64,000 nucleotides of DNA. Origin: Aquarana catesbeiana (lineage: Eukaryota > Chordata > Amphibia > Anura > Ranidae). The notes beneath the pieces were generated by a model. The model saw only the letters and a program-made list of their open reading frames with translations, had not been told where the DNA came from and made no database searches. Both the position numbers and the translations under genes were made by a program. Below, piece after piece: positions 44,255 to 53,904 of the stretch (positions are counted from its first letter, which is position 1; every line of letters begins with the position of its first letter). The stretch lies in the NCBI RefSeq assembly GCF_042186555.1, contig NC_133328.1:63677685-63741684 (forward strand), given 5' to 3'.

Positions 44255-44420
44255 TTAATTTGTTATTCTTTCTAATAATGTGGATCCAGAGGAAGGCAAA
44301 ACAAGTGAGGCAGTTTGCATTTCATAATGTAAGGTCAAAAGCAATTTTCATGACACTGTAAATATAAATAACTTTTTGGAGCACTCTGTGCTTCCTGCCA
44401 CAGTGATGTTACTTTGTATC
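44255..44420 (+). repeat. Dispersed ~165-bp segment, copy 2
   Basis: Counterpart of 27805-27975 in the same orientation. It ends where the repeat starting AGTGGCGCTGCGTCC begins. Confidence 0.6.
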
Positions 44421-44423
44421 AGT

Positions 44424-45895
44424 GGCGCTGCGTCCATTAAGGGCACACGGGCACCTCCCCCTCTCTCCAGCCACACTATCTATCTATAGATAGATACATG
44501 CATTGCATGAATCTATCCATGGCCGCTGTAGCCACCCCCTATACAGGCGTCCGGCCCCTTTTCGGACACCAGGGCGCCTGAATTCCAGTGGCGGGGGTGT
44601 TTTTTTAACCACTTAAGGACTAGCCTCGTTTTGGATTTTAGGTGTTTACATGTTTAAAACAGGTTTTTTTGCTAGAAAATTACTTAGAACCCCCAAACAT
44701 TATATATTGTTTTGTTTTTCTAACACCCTAGAGAATAAAATGGCGGTCATTGAAATACTTTTTTTTGCACCGTATTTGCGCAGCAGTCTTATAAGCGCAC
44801 TTTTTTTGGAAAAAATTCACTTTTTTGAATAAAAAAATAAGACAACAGTAAAGTTAGCTCAATTTTTTTTTTATATTGTGAAATATAATGTTACGCCAAG
44901 TAAATTCATACCCAACATGTCACGCTTCAAAATTGCGCCTGCTCGTGGAATGGCGTCAAACTTTTACCCTTAAAAATCTCCATTGGCGACGTTTAAAAAA
45001 TTCTTCAGGTTGCATGTTTTGCGCTATAGAGGAGGTCTAGGGCTAGAATTATTGCTCTCACTCTACCTGTTGCGGCGATACCTCACATGTGTGGCTTGAC
45101 CACCGTTTTCATATGCGGGCGCTACTCATGTATGCGTTTGCTTCTGCGCGCGAGCTCGTCGGGACAAGGCGCTTTAAAAAACATATTTTTTTAATTTTCT
45201 TATTCATTTTACTTTATTATATTTATTTTTGCACTTTTTTTTTTTTTTTTTAAATTTGGATCACTGTTATTCCTATTACAAGGGATGTAAACATCCCTTG
45301 TAATAGAAAAAAGCATGACAGGTCCTCTTAAATATGAGATCTGGGGTCAAAAAGTCCTCAGATCTCATATTTGGACTAAAGTGCAAAAAAAAAAAAATTA
45401 AAAAAAAAAAAATATGTTTTTAAGACATGATGTCGCTTCCGCCCTCCTATGGTATGGAGATGGGTGGGGGCCATCTTAGCCTCACTCGTCTCCATACCTC
45501 AGCAGTGAGAGGTCCCGATCTCCTCCGCCGCTACCGACAGCTCCGGTAAGCGGCGGAGGGCGTGGGAGAGCGGCAGGAGGGGGGGTGGCATCTCTCCCGC
45601 CACCGATAACGGTGATCTCGCGGTGAACCCGCCGCAGAGACCACCATTATCGTACACAGAACTGGCTCCTGTAAAGATGGATACCTCGGTTGTGGCAGCA
45701 GCTGCTGCTGTTACCGAGATATCCATCTTCAAAGTGCCAACGTATATGTACAGGAGCCGGTCGGTAAGTGGTTAAAGCACCTGATTAGAGCCATAGGCTC
45801 TAATAGGCTTAAAAAAAAGGTCAACTGCGAGCGCAGAGCATTGCGCTCACAGTTCACTCAGGTGGGTCAGTTAGTGGGACATTTTAAATAATACA
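44424..45895 (+). repeat. Dispersed repeat (relative of 6695-7060) with nested TTAA element
   Basis: AGTGGCGCTGCGTCCATTAA at the start, then GGCGGGGGTGTTTTTTTAA, the insertion, and AGCACCTGATTAGAG...TCTAATAGGCTTAAAAAAA after it. It includes a short CTATCTATCTATAGATAGAT palindrome near 44489. Confidence 0.6.
44605..45775 (-). repeat. TTAACCACTT-family element, inverted orientation
   Basis: TTAACCACTTAAGGACTAGC on the left, GGTCGGTAAGTGGTTAA on the right, TTAA at both ends (44605-44608 and 45772-45775). The family words occur in reverse order and complement, for example GAAAATTACTTAGAACCCCC and CCAACATGTCACGCTTCAAA. The uninterrupted relative at 6.8 kb supports the insertion point. Confidence 0.82.
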
Positions 45896-46048
45896 CATAA
45901 CCACCATGTTTAAAAAGTAAAATAGCCTTTTATTGATCTATATGCCTAAAAACATTGCTGATTCTATAGTACATCTATATATTGTCTCATACTCTCATCA
46001 AACATTTGTCTACTGTCAATGTATAGATTTTCATTAGCTGTAACTCAC

Positions 46049-46184
46049 CAGTTGGATTAGAACTTCTCAGCACATTTTGTGAAACGAAGTCCACTTCTTC
46101 AGGAGGCCATGGAGGAATCATATTCATATGATTATTTGAGCTAAGCATTATAAGGATTACCAAAATCATAATCCAGAATTTCAT
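46049..46184 (-). CDS. Candidate first coding exon with signal peptide (unidentified gene)
   Basis: From ATG 46184 the minus strand reads 45 codons plus one base. The start is a hydrophobic secretion-type signal (FWIMILVILIML, residues ~3-14); then come NMIPPWPPEEVDFVSQN and RSSNPT. A strong donor ACTG|GTGAGT follows, with the intron starting at 46048 (phase 1). An in-frame TAG precedes the ATG, so no longer N-terminus exists in this exon. The PPEEVDFVSQN phrase is reminiscent of the start of fibronectin-III cytokine-receptor domains, but the match is too short to name a family. The initiation context is weak. No second exon is found in the window. It may be a real exon of a host gene or a chance frame. 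Confidence 0.35.
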
Positions 46185-46710
46185 CTAACTTTAAAATTAC
46201 ACAAATAACTTACAAACTGTATGCCTATCTGTTATTAACATTTGAAAATCATTAAAATATTTATAGGGTTCCCATCATTTATTATCCTGTAACTAGGTTG
46301 TACATTTTAACCAACAGTAAAGCTTTGATGCATATCTTTGAGGTTCTGTACAGCTTCAAATTTTAGGTAGAGATTTTTTATAAAACGCTCAACAAGCCAG
46401 ATCCCATTTATTTCAATGGCCCCTGCTCACATCTGAGCATTCTGTCACCTGTAGCAAAACACCTGTCGCCAGGGCCGGATTAACTTAGGGGCTATTGGAG
46501 CTGCAGCTCCAGGCCCATTACCTTAAGATAGGCCCATTTGGCAAAAAAAAAAAAAGGATCGAGTTTCGAGGGTCATAGAGACTTTTAGGGGGTAGGTAGC
46601 CAAAGACCTACCCCACCACGGGTCAAAATTTGGGGCTCCTAGGACCTATGGTTCTGCAAATATGGGGCTCCTTGCGCAGCCTGTCAGAAGCTACATACAG
46701 AGTGGCCAGT
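46185..46710. other. No recognised gene; AT-rich
   Basis: Contains the would-be upstream region of the candidate exon and a repeat-like phrase CCAGGGCCGGATTAACTTAG near 46471. No promoter can be named. Confidence 0.4.
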
Positions 46711-47223
46711 TTAAAGGGGTTGTAAAGGCAATTTAAAAAAATAAATAAATAACAAACATGTTATACTTGCCTCCACTGTGCAGCTCGATTTGCACAGAGT
46801 AGCCCCGAACCTGGTCTTCTGGGGTCCCTCGGCGGCTGTCTCAGCTCCTCCCCGCAAGAACTAACCAACTTCATGCGAGCTCTCTCGCATGGTGGTTCGT
46901 TCTTGCGGGCGCGCTCCCGTGATACAGCCGGTGACTATAGCTGCTCACTGTATCACTCGGCCCCGCCCCCCGGCGCACCACGTCATTGGATGTGATTGTC
47001 ATCAGTGCGAGCCAATGGCTGCGCTGCTTTCAATCCATCCACTCTAGCCAATAAACGGCCAGGCTGAGCGGCGAAGAGGACATGGGGGGTGAGCGCAGCA
47101 GGTGAAAGGGCTCAGGTAAGTAAAATGGGGGGACTGGGGGGGCCGGTATTGTCGGATGTTTTTTCACCTTAATGCATAGGATGCATTAAGGTGAAAAAAC
47201 GCAAACCTTTACAACCCCTTTAA
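46711..47223 (-). repeat. TTAA MITE, TTAAAGGGGTTGTAAA family
   Basis: Starts TTAAAGGGGTTGTAAAGGC and ends CCTTTACAACCCCTTTAA, an almost perfect terminal inverted repeat with TTAA at both ends. A hairpin CACCTTAATGCAT / ATGCATTAAGGTG lies near 47166-47194. GC-rich interior, non-coding. Best-preserved member of its family in the window; orientation is opposite to 1523-1963. Confidence 0.85.
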
Positions 47224-47499
47224 ATACAAGCTGGCACACTCTGTTTGCAGCAGAGTGAGAGGATAAGCTCACAGTGCCTCTCCTCACTTCTTGTCGGAGG
47301 CACTGAGCTCAATGGACAGCTTGAAGCCTTGGACTTGGAATGGTAAAGCACCATTAGCCCCAGTTGTCCAATACAAATGTGTCATAGAAGGGGGCATGTG
47401 TCTAAAAGATACATGCTCCCTTCCAGCCCAGCAGGGGCTTTGCTAGGGGGTGGCTTTTGGGGCTATAGCCTCGAATCTGAGGCCAATAGCCCCGAGTCT

Positions 47500-47855
47500 C
47501 TGCAGGGGTCCCCAAGGGGAGGGGAGGCTCTCTGGGGCCCCTATGTAAGTGGGGGGGCTCTCTGGGGACCCTGATGTAAGGGAGAGGCTCTCTGGGGACC
47601 CTGATTTTAAGGCCTAGGCTCTCTAGGGACCCAGATTTAAGGGGGAGGCTCTCTGGGGACCCTAATGTAAGGGGGCCTCTCTGGGAACCTTGATGTAAGT
47701 GGGGGGGGTCCTCTGGGTACCCTGATGGAAGGGGGAGGCTCTCTAAGGACTCTGATGTAAGGAGGAGGCTCTCTGGGGTCCCTGATGTAAGGTGATGTAA
47801 GGGGGGGGCTCTCTGGGGACCCTGATGTAAGCGGGAGGCTCTCTGGGGATATATA
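47500..47855 (+). repeat. Minisatellite, ~30-bp unit
   Basis: About eleven copies of a unit near GGAGGCTCTCTGGGGACCCT followed by GATGTAAGGGG, with small length changes. Open frames through it on the minus strand are a by-product of the repeat. Confidence 0.85.
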
Positions 47856-48224
47856 TATACACCCACACGTATATTACTGTATATACATGTGTATGCCCGC
47901 CCAAGCGTATGACTTTCTTTACTACGCTGCTATGGGCTCTAGCCCCAGATCTTTTATAGACCTAGCAACGCCCCTGCAGCCCAGCCCTCTTAATTAGAAG
48001 GAAAACACGTGTTTATGTGTATAAAGTTTACCTACAATCCCATGTTTTTCTCACACAGTTTAGCGGGGGAATGAGAATCTTCTGCTGCTGAAAAGGTACT
48101 GTTTTAATCAAGCTAAATCATATATTATTATGCTATATGTTATAAGATAATAATTTATAATTTATCTATTTATTGTGAAATTACTGTTGGAAGTTATAAC
48201 TTCAAACTTCAGTAATTTGTCTGT
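47856..48224. other. No recognised gene
   Basis: A short AT/CA-rich microsatellite-like stretch (47850-47895), then AT-rich sequence. Confidence 0.5.
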
Positions 48225-49127
48225 TTAACCACTTGACGACCGCCTCACGCCGATTTACGTCGGCAAGGTGGCACGGACAGGCAAAATCACGTACATATAC
48301 GTGATTTGCCTTCCGCGGGTGGGGAGTCCGATCGGACCCCCCCCCCGGTGCCCGAGGCGGTCATCTTTTGTCCCACGGCGATCGGAGATGACGGGGAGGC
48401 CATCCGTTCGTGGCCCCCCCCTCGCGATCGCCGCCGGCCAATCACATCATTCCTTTGCTGTTGTATGCTAAACAGCAGCAAAGGAAATTATGTCATCTCT
48501 CCTCGGCTCGGTATTTTCCGTTCCGGCCCGAGGAGAGAAGACAGGTATGTGAGTGCACAACACTACACACACACAGTAGAACATGCCAGGCACACAAAAC
48601 ACCCCGATCCCCCCCCCGATCGCCCCCCGATCCCCCCCCAATCACCCCCCCCCCCCCCGTCACAAACTGACACCAGCAGTTTTTTTTTTTTCTGATTACT
48701 GCATTGGTGTCAGTTTGTGACAGTTAGAGTGTTGGGACAGTTAGTATTACCCCCCTGTAGGTCTAGGATACCCCCCTAACCCCCCCTAATAAAGTTTTAA
48801 CCCCTTGATCACCCCCTGTCACCAGTGTCGCTAAGCGATCATTTTTCTGATCGCTGTATTAGTGTCGCTGGTGACGCTAGTTAGGGACCTAAATATTTAG
48901 GTTCGCCGTCAGCGTTTTATAGCGACAGGGACCCCCATATACTACCTAATAAATGTTTTAACCCCTTGATGGCCCCCTAGTTAACCCTTTCACCACTGAT
49001 CACCGTATAACTGTTACGGGTGACGCTGGTTAGTTTGTTTATTTTTTTATAGTGTCAGGGCACCCGCCGTTTATTACCGAATAAAGGTTTAGCCCCCTGA
49101 TCGGCCGGCGGTGATATGCGTCGCCCC

Positions 49128-50190
49128 AGGCAGCGTCAGATTAGCGCCAGTACCGCTAACACCCACGCACGCAGCATACGCCTCCCTTAGTGGTATAGTA
49201 TCTGATCGGATCAATATCTGATCCGATCAGATCTATACTAGCGTCCCCAGCAGTTTAGGGTTCCCAAAAACACAGTGTTAGCGGGATCAGCCCAGATACC
49301 TGCTAGCACCTGCGTTTTGCCCCTCCGCCCGGCCCAGCCCAAGTGCAGTATCGATCGATCACTGTCACTTACAAAACACTAAACGCATAACTGCAGCGTT
49401 CGCAGAGTCAGGCCTGATCCCTGCGATCGCTAACAGTTTTTTTGGTAGCATTTTGGTGAACTGGCAAGCACCAGCCCCAGGCAGCGTCAGGTTAGCGCCA
49501 GTAGCGCTAACACCCACGCACGCACCGTACAGCTCCCTTAGTGGTATAGTATCTGATCGGATCAATATCTGATCCGATCAGATCTATACTAGCGTCCCCA
49601 GCAGTTTAGGGTTCCCAAAAACGCAGTGTTAGCGGGATCAGCCCAGATACCTGCTAGCACCTGCGTTTTGCCCCTCCGCCCGGCCCACCCCAGCCCACCC
49701 AAGTGCAGTATCGATCGATCACTGACACTTACAAAACACTAAATGCATAACTGCAGCATTCGCAGAGTCAGGCCTGATCCCTGCGATCGCTAACAGTTTT
49801 TTTGGTAGTATTTTGGTGAACTGGCAAGCACCAGCCCCAAGCAGCGTCAGATTAGCGCCAGTACCGCTAACACCCACGCACGCACCGTACACCTCCCTTA
49901 GTGGTATAGTATCTGAACGGATCAATATCTGATCCGATCAGATCTATACTGGCGTCCCCAGCAGTTTAGGGTTCCCAAAAACGCAGTGTTAGCGGGATCA
50001 GCCCAGATACCTGCTAGCACCTGCATTTTGCCCCTCCGCCCGGCCCAGCCCACCCAAGTGCAGTATTGATCGATCACTGTCACTTACAAAACACTTAACG
50101 CATAACTGCAGCATTCGCAGAGTCAGGCCTGATCCCTGCGATCGCTAACAGTTTTTTTGGTAGCTTTTTATTGAACTGGCAAGCGCCAGC
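49128..50190 (+). repeat. Three tandem units of 351-360 bp
   Basis: CAGCGTCAGATTAGCGCC-type starts at 49131, 49482 and 49842. Each unit carries ATCTGATCGGATCAATATCT followed by its inverse GATCCGATCAGATC, and AAGTGCAGTATCGATCGATC. They immediately precede the transposase N-terminal remnant, and each ends with the same GAACTGGCAAGC.CCAGC, so the array arose by duplication of the leader up to the first codons. Confidence 0.88.
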
Positions 50191-50636
50191 GGCCTAGTAC
50201 ACCCCGGTCGTAGTCAAACCAGCACTGCAGTAACACTTGGTGACGTGGCGAGTCCCATAACTGCAGTTCAAGCTGGTGAGGTGGCAAGCACAAGTAGTGT
50301 CCTGCTGCCACCAAGAAGAAGACAAACACAGGCCCGTCGTGCCCATAGTGCCCTTCCTGCTGCATTCGCCAATCCTAATTGGGAACCCACCGCTTCTGCA
50401 GCGCCCGTACTTCCCCCATTCACATCCCCAACCAAATGCAGTCGGCTGCATGAGAGGCATTTTCTTTTTGTCCTCCCGAGTACCCCTACCCAACGAACCC
50501 CCAAAAAAGATGTCGTGTCTGCAGCAAGCGCGAATATAGGCGTGACACCCTCTATTATTGTCCCTCCTGTCCTGACAATCCTGGTCTTTGCATTGGTGAA
50601 TGTTTTGAACGCTACCATACACTAGTTGAGTATTAG
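50182..50636 (+). pseudogene. piggyBac transposase remnant: N-terminus fused to cysteine-rich C-terminus
   Basis: The frame from 50182 gives a Ser/Thr-rich leader, PPRRRQTQARRAH, then NPNWEPTASAAPVLPPFT. The WEP...LPPFT phrase is how PGBD-type transposases enter their catalytic domain. Directly after LPPFT the sequence jumps to KCSRLHERHFLFVLPST, which belongs near the C-terminus, so the ~350-residue RNase-H-like catalytic region (three Asp residues) is absent. A missing A in the A-run 50503-50508 shifts the frame. The next frame then carries RCRVCSK, YYCPSCPD, LCIGECFERYHT and a TAG at 50634-50636. These cysteines form the zinc-binding domain that reads piggyBac ends. No activity is possible. 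Confidence 0.82.
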
Positions 50637-52159
50637 CGTAGGGTACAGCATTGCACAGACTAGGCACACTTTCACAGGGTCTCCCAAGATGCCATCGCAT
50701 TTTGAGAGACCCGAACCTGGAACTGGTTACCGTTATAAAAGTTAGTTACAAAAAAAGTGTAAAAAAAAAAATATATATATATAAAATAAAAAAAAATAGT
50801 TGTCGTTTTATTGTTCTCTCTCTCTCTCTATTCTCTCTCTCTTGTTCTGCTCTTTTTTACTGTATTCTATTCTGCAATGTTTTATTGTTATTATGTTTTA
50901 TCATGTTTGCTTTTCAGGTATGCAATTTTTTATACTTTACCGTTTACTGTGCTTTATTGTTAACCATTTTTTTGTCTTCAGGTATGCCATTCACGACTTT
51001 GAATGGTTATACCAGAATGATGCCTGCAGGTTTAGGTATCATCTTGGTATCATTCTTTTCAGCCAGCGGTCGGCTTTCATGTAAAAGCAATCCTAGTGGC
51101 TAATTAGCCTCTAGACTGCTTTTACAAGCCGTGGGAGGGAATGCCCCCCCCCCACCGTCTTCCGTGTTTTTCTCTGGCTCTCCTGTCTCAACAGGGAACC
51201 TGAGAATGCAGCCGATGATTCAGCCAGCTGACCATAGAGCTGATCAGAGACCAGAGTGGCTCCAAACATCTCTATGGCCTAAGAAAACGGAAGCTACGAG
51301 CATTTTATGACTTAGATTTCGCCGGATGTAAATAGCGCCATTGGGAAATTGGGGAAGCATTTTATCACACCGATCTTGGTGTCATCAGATGCTTTGAGGG
51401 CAGAGGAGAGATCTAGGGTCTAATAGACCCCAATTTTTTCAAAAAAGAGTACCTGTCACTACCTATTGCTATCATAGGGGATATTTACATTCCCCGAGAT
51501 AACAATAAAAAGATTAAAAAAAAAAAAATGAAAGGAACAGTTTAAAAATAAGATAAAAAAGCAAACCCCTGTCGCCCCCTGCTCTCGCCCTAAGGCGAAC
51601 GCAAGCGGCGGTCTGTCGTCAAACGTAAACAGCAATTGCACCATGCATGTGAGGTATCGCCGCGAAGGTCAGATCGAGGGCAGTAATTTTTGCAGTAGAC
51701 CTCCTCTGTAAATCTAAAGTGGTAACCTGTAAAGGCTTTTAAGGGCTTTTAAAAATGTATTTATTTTGTTGCCACTGCACGTTTGTGCGCAATTTTAAAG
51801 CATGTCATGTTTGGTATCCATGTACTCGGCCTAAGATCATCTTTTTTATTTCATCAAACATTTGGGCAATATAGTGTGTTTTAGTGCATTAAAATTTAAA
51901 AAAGTGTGTTTTTTCCCCAAAAAATGCGTTTGAAAAATCGTTGCGCAAATACTGTGTGAAAAAAAAAAAAATGAAACACCCACCATTTTAATCTGTAGGG
52001 CATTTGCTTTAAAAAAATATATAATGTTTGGGGGTTCAAAGTAATTTTTTTGCAAAAAAAAAATAACTTTTTCATGTAAACAATGAGTGTCAGAAAGGGC
52101 TTTGTCTTCAAGTGGTTAGAAGAGTTGGTGATGTGTGACATAAGCTTCTAAATGTTGTG

Positions 52160-53225
52160 CATAAAATGCCAGGACAGTTCAAAACCCCCCCAAATGACCC
52201 CATTTTGGAAAGTAGACACCCCAAGCTATTTGCTGAGAGGCATGTCGAGTCCATGGAATATTTTATATTGCGACACAAGTTGCGGGAAAGAGACAAATTT
52301 TTTTTTTTTTTTGCACAAAGTTGTCACTAAATGATATATTGCTCAAACATGCCATGGGAATATGTGAAATTACACCCCAAAATACATTCAGCTGCTTCTC
52401 CTGAGTATGGGGATACCACATGTGTGGGACTTTTTGGGAGCTTAGCCGCGTACGGGGCCCCGAAAACCAAGCACCGCCTTCAGGATTTCTAAGGGTGTAA
52501 ATTTTTGATTTCACTCTTCACTGCCTATCACAGTTTCGGAGGCCATGGAATGCCCAGGTGGCACAAAACCCCCCCAAATGACCCCATTTTGGAAAGTAGA
52601 CACCCAAAGCTATTTGCTGAGAGGTATAGTGAGTATTTTGCAGACCTCACTTTTTGTCACAAAGTTTTGAAAATTGAAAAAAGAAAAAAAAAAAAGTTTT
52701 TTCTTGTCTTTCTTCATTTTCAAAAACAAATGAGAGCTGCAAAATACTCACCATGCCTCTCAGCAAATAGCTTGGGGTGTCTACTTTCCAAAATGGGGTC
52801 ATTTGGGAGGGTTTTGTGCCACCTGGGCATTCCATGGCCTCCGAAACTGTGATAGGCAGTGAAGAGTGAAATCAAAAATTTACACCCTTAGAAATCCTGA
52901 AGGCGGTGCTTGGTTTTCGGGGCCCCGTACGCGGCTAAGCTCCCAAAAAGTCCCACACATGTGGTATCCCCATACTCAGGAGAAGCAGCTGAATGTATTT
53001 TGGGGTGCAATTCCACATAGGCCCATGGCCTGTGTGAGCAATATATCATTTAGTGACAACTTTTTGTAAATATTTTTTTTTTTTTTTTGTCATTATTCAA
53101 TCACTTGGGACAAAAAAATAAATATTCAATGGGTTCAACATGCCTCTCAGCAATTTCCTTGGGGTGTCTACTTTCCAAAATGGGGTCATTTGGGGGGGTT
53201 TTGTACTGCCCTGCCATTTTAGCAC
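52160..53225. repeat. ~1.06-kb foldback (large inverted repeat)
   Basis: The left arm contains CCAAATGACCCCATTTTGGA at 52190 and again at 52575. The right arm has the complement TCCAAAATGGGGTCATTTGG at 52787 and 53173. GAGGCCATGGAATGCCCAGG (52539) faces CCTGGGCATTCCATGGCCTC (52823). The centre is near 52700, in an A-rich/T-rich spacer. The long stretches ATACTCAGGAGAAGCAGCTG / CAGCTGCTTCTCCTGAGTAT also match. Confidence 0.88.
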
Positions 53226-53676
53226 CTCAAGAAATGACATAGGCAGTCATAAACTAAAAGCTGTGTAAATTACAGAAAATGTACCCTAGTTTGTAGACGC
53301 TATAACTTTTGCGCAAACCAATAAATATATGCTTATTGACATTTTTTTTACCAAAGACATGTGGCCGAATACATTTTGGCCTAAATGTATGACTAAAATT
53401 TAGTTTATTGGATTTTTTTTATAACAAAAAGTAGAAAATATCATTTTTTTTCAAAATTTTCGGTCTTTTTCCGTTTATAGCGCAAAAAATAAAAACTGCA
53501 GAGGTGATCAAATACCATCAAAAGAAAGCTCTATTTGTGGGAAGAAAAGGACGCAAATTTCATTTGGGTACAGCATTGCATGACCGCGCAATTAGCAGTT
53601 AAAGCGACGCAGTGCCAAATTGGAAAAAGACCTCTGGTCCTTAGGCAGCATAATGGTCCGGGGCTCAAGTGGTTAA
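53226..53676 (+). repeat. 3' end of a TTAACCACTT-family element
   Basis: GTAGACGCTATAACTTTTGC, CATGACCGCGCAATTAGCAG and GGGGCTCAAGTGGTTAA parallel 43.6-44.04 kb and 56.7-57.15 kb. Together with the foldback it may form the 3' half of one element whose left end is lost. Confidence 0.7.
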
Positions 53677-53856
53677 AGTGATTGTAAACCTTCATTTTTT
53701 TTTAAATAACAAACATATCATACTTACCTCAACTGTGCAGTTCCTTTTACACAGTGTGGCCCCGAGCCTCGATTTCTGGGGTCACTGTCAAAAGTTTTTT
53801 CACCTTAATGTATAGATGATAAGGTGAAAAAACACGAGGGTTTACAACCCCATTAA
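53673..53856 (+). repeat. TTAA MITE, TTAAAGGGGTTGTAAA family, short form
   Basis: TTAAAGTGATTGTAAACC to GGGTTTACAACCCCATTAA, TTAA at both ends. It shares its left TTAA with the preceding element. CACCTTAATG/GATAAGGTG hairpin inside. 184 bp, internally deleted relative to 46711-47223. Confidence 0.8.
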
Positions 53857-53904
53857 GCCACCTGTTTGAGTACAGATTTTGAAAATATAGTAAATTACTG
53901 TACC

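Larger units (their letters stand above)
48225..52119 (+). mobile_element. piggyBac-derived element with transposase core deleted
   Basis: Left TTAACCACTTGACGACCGCC (48225-), right CTTCAAGTGGTTAG (TTAG in place of TTAA at 52116-52119). Inside, in order: subterminal hairpins (AATCACGTACATATACGTGATT), a GC-rich block, three ~355-bp tandem units (49128-50190), the two ends of a piggyBac transposase (50182-50636), and a 3' part with GCATGTCATGTTTGGTATCC and GGGGTTCAAAGTAATTTTTT shared with the shorter TTAA elements. I infer that the whole TTAACCACTT family descends from this kind of piggyBac element. Confidence 0.8.

Noticed and set aside
47402..47866. 154-codon minus-strand Pro/Leu/Glu-rich frame
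   Set aside because: Translation of the ~30-bp minisatellite.
49128..50190. CRISPR-like regularly spaced repeats
   Set aside because: Units are ~355 bp, contiguous, without unique spacers, inside a eukaryotic transposon.
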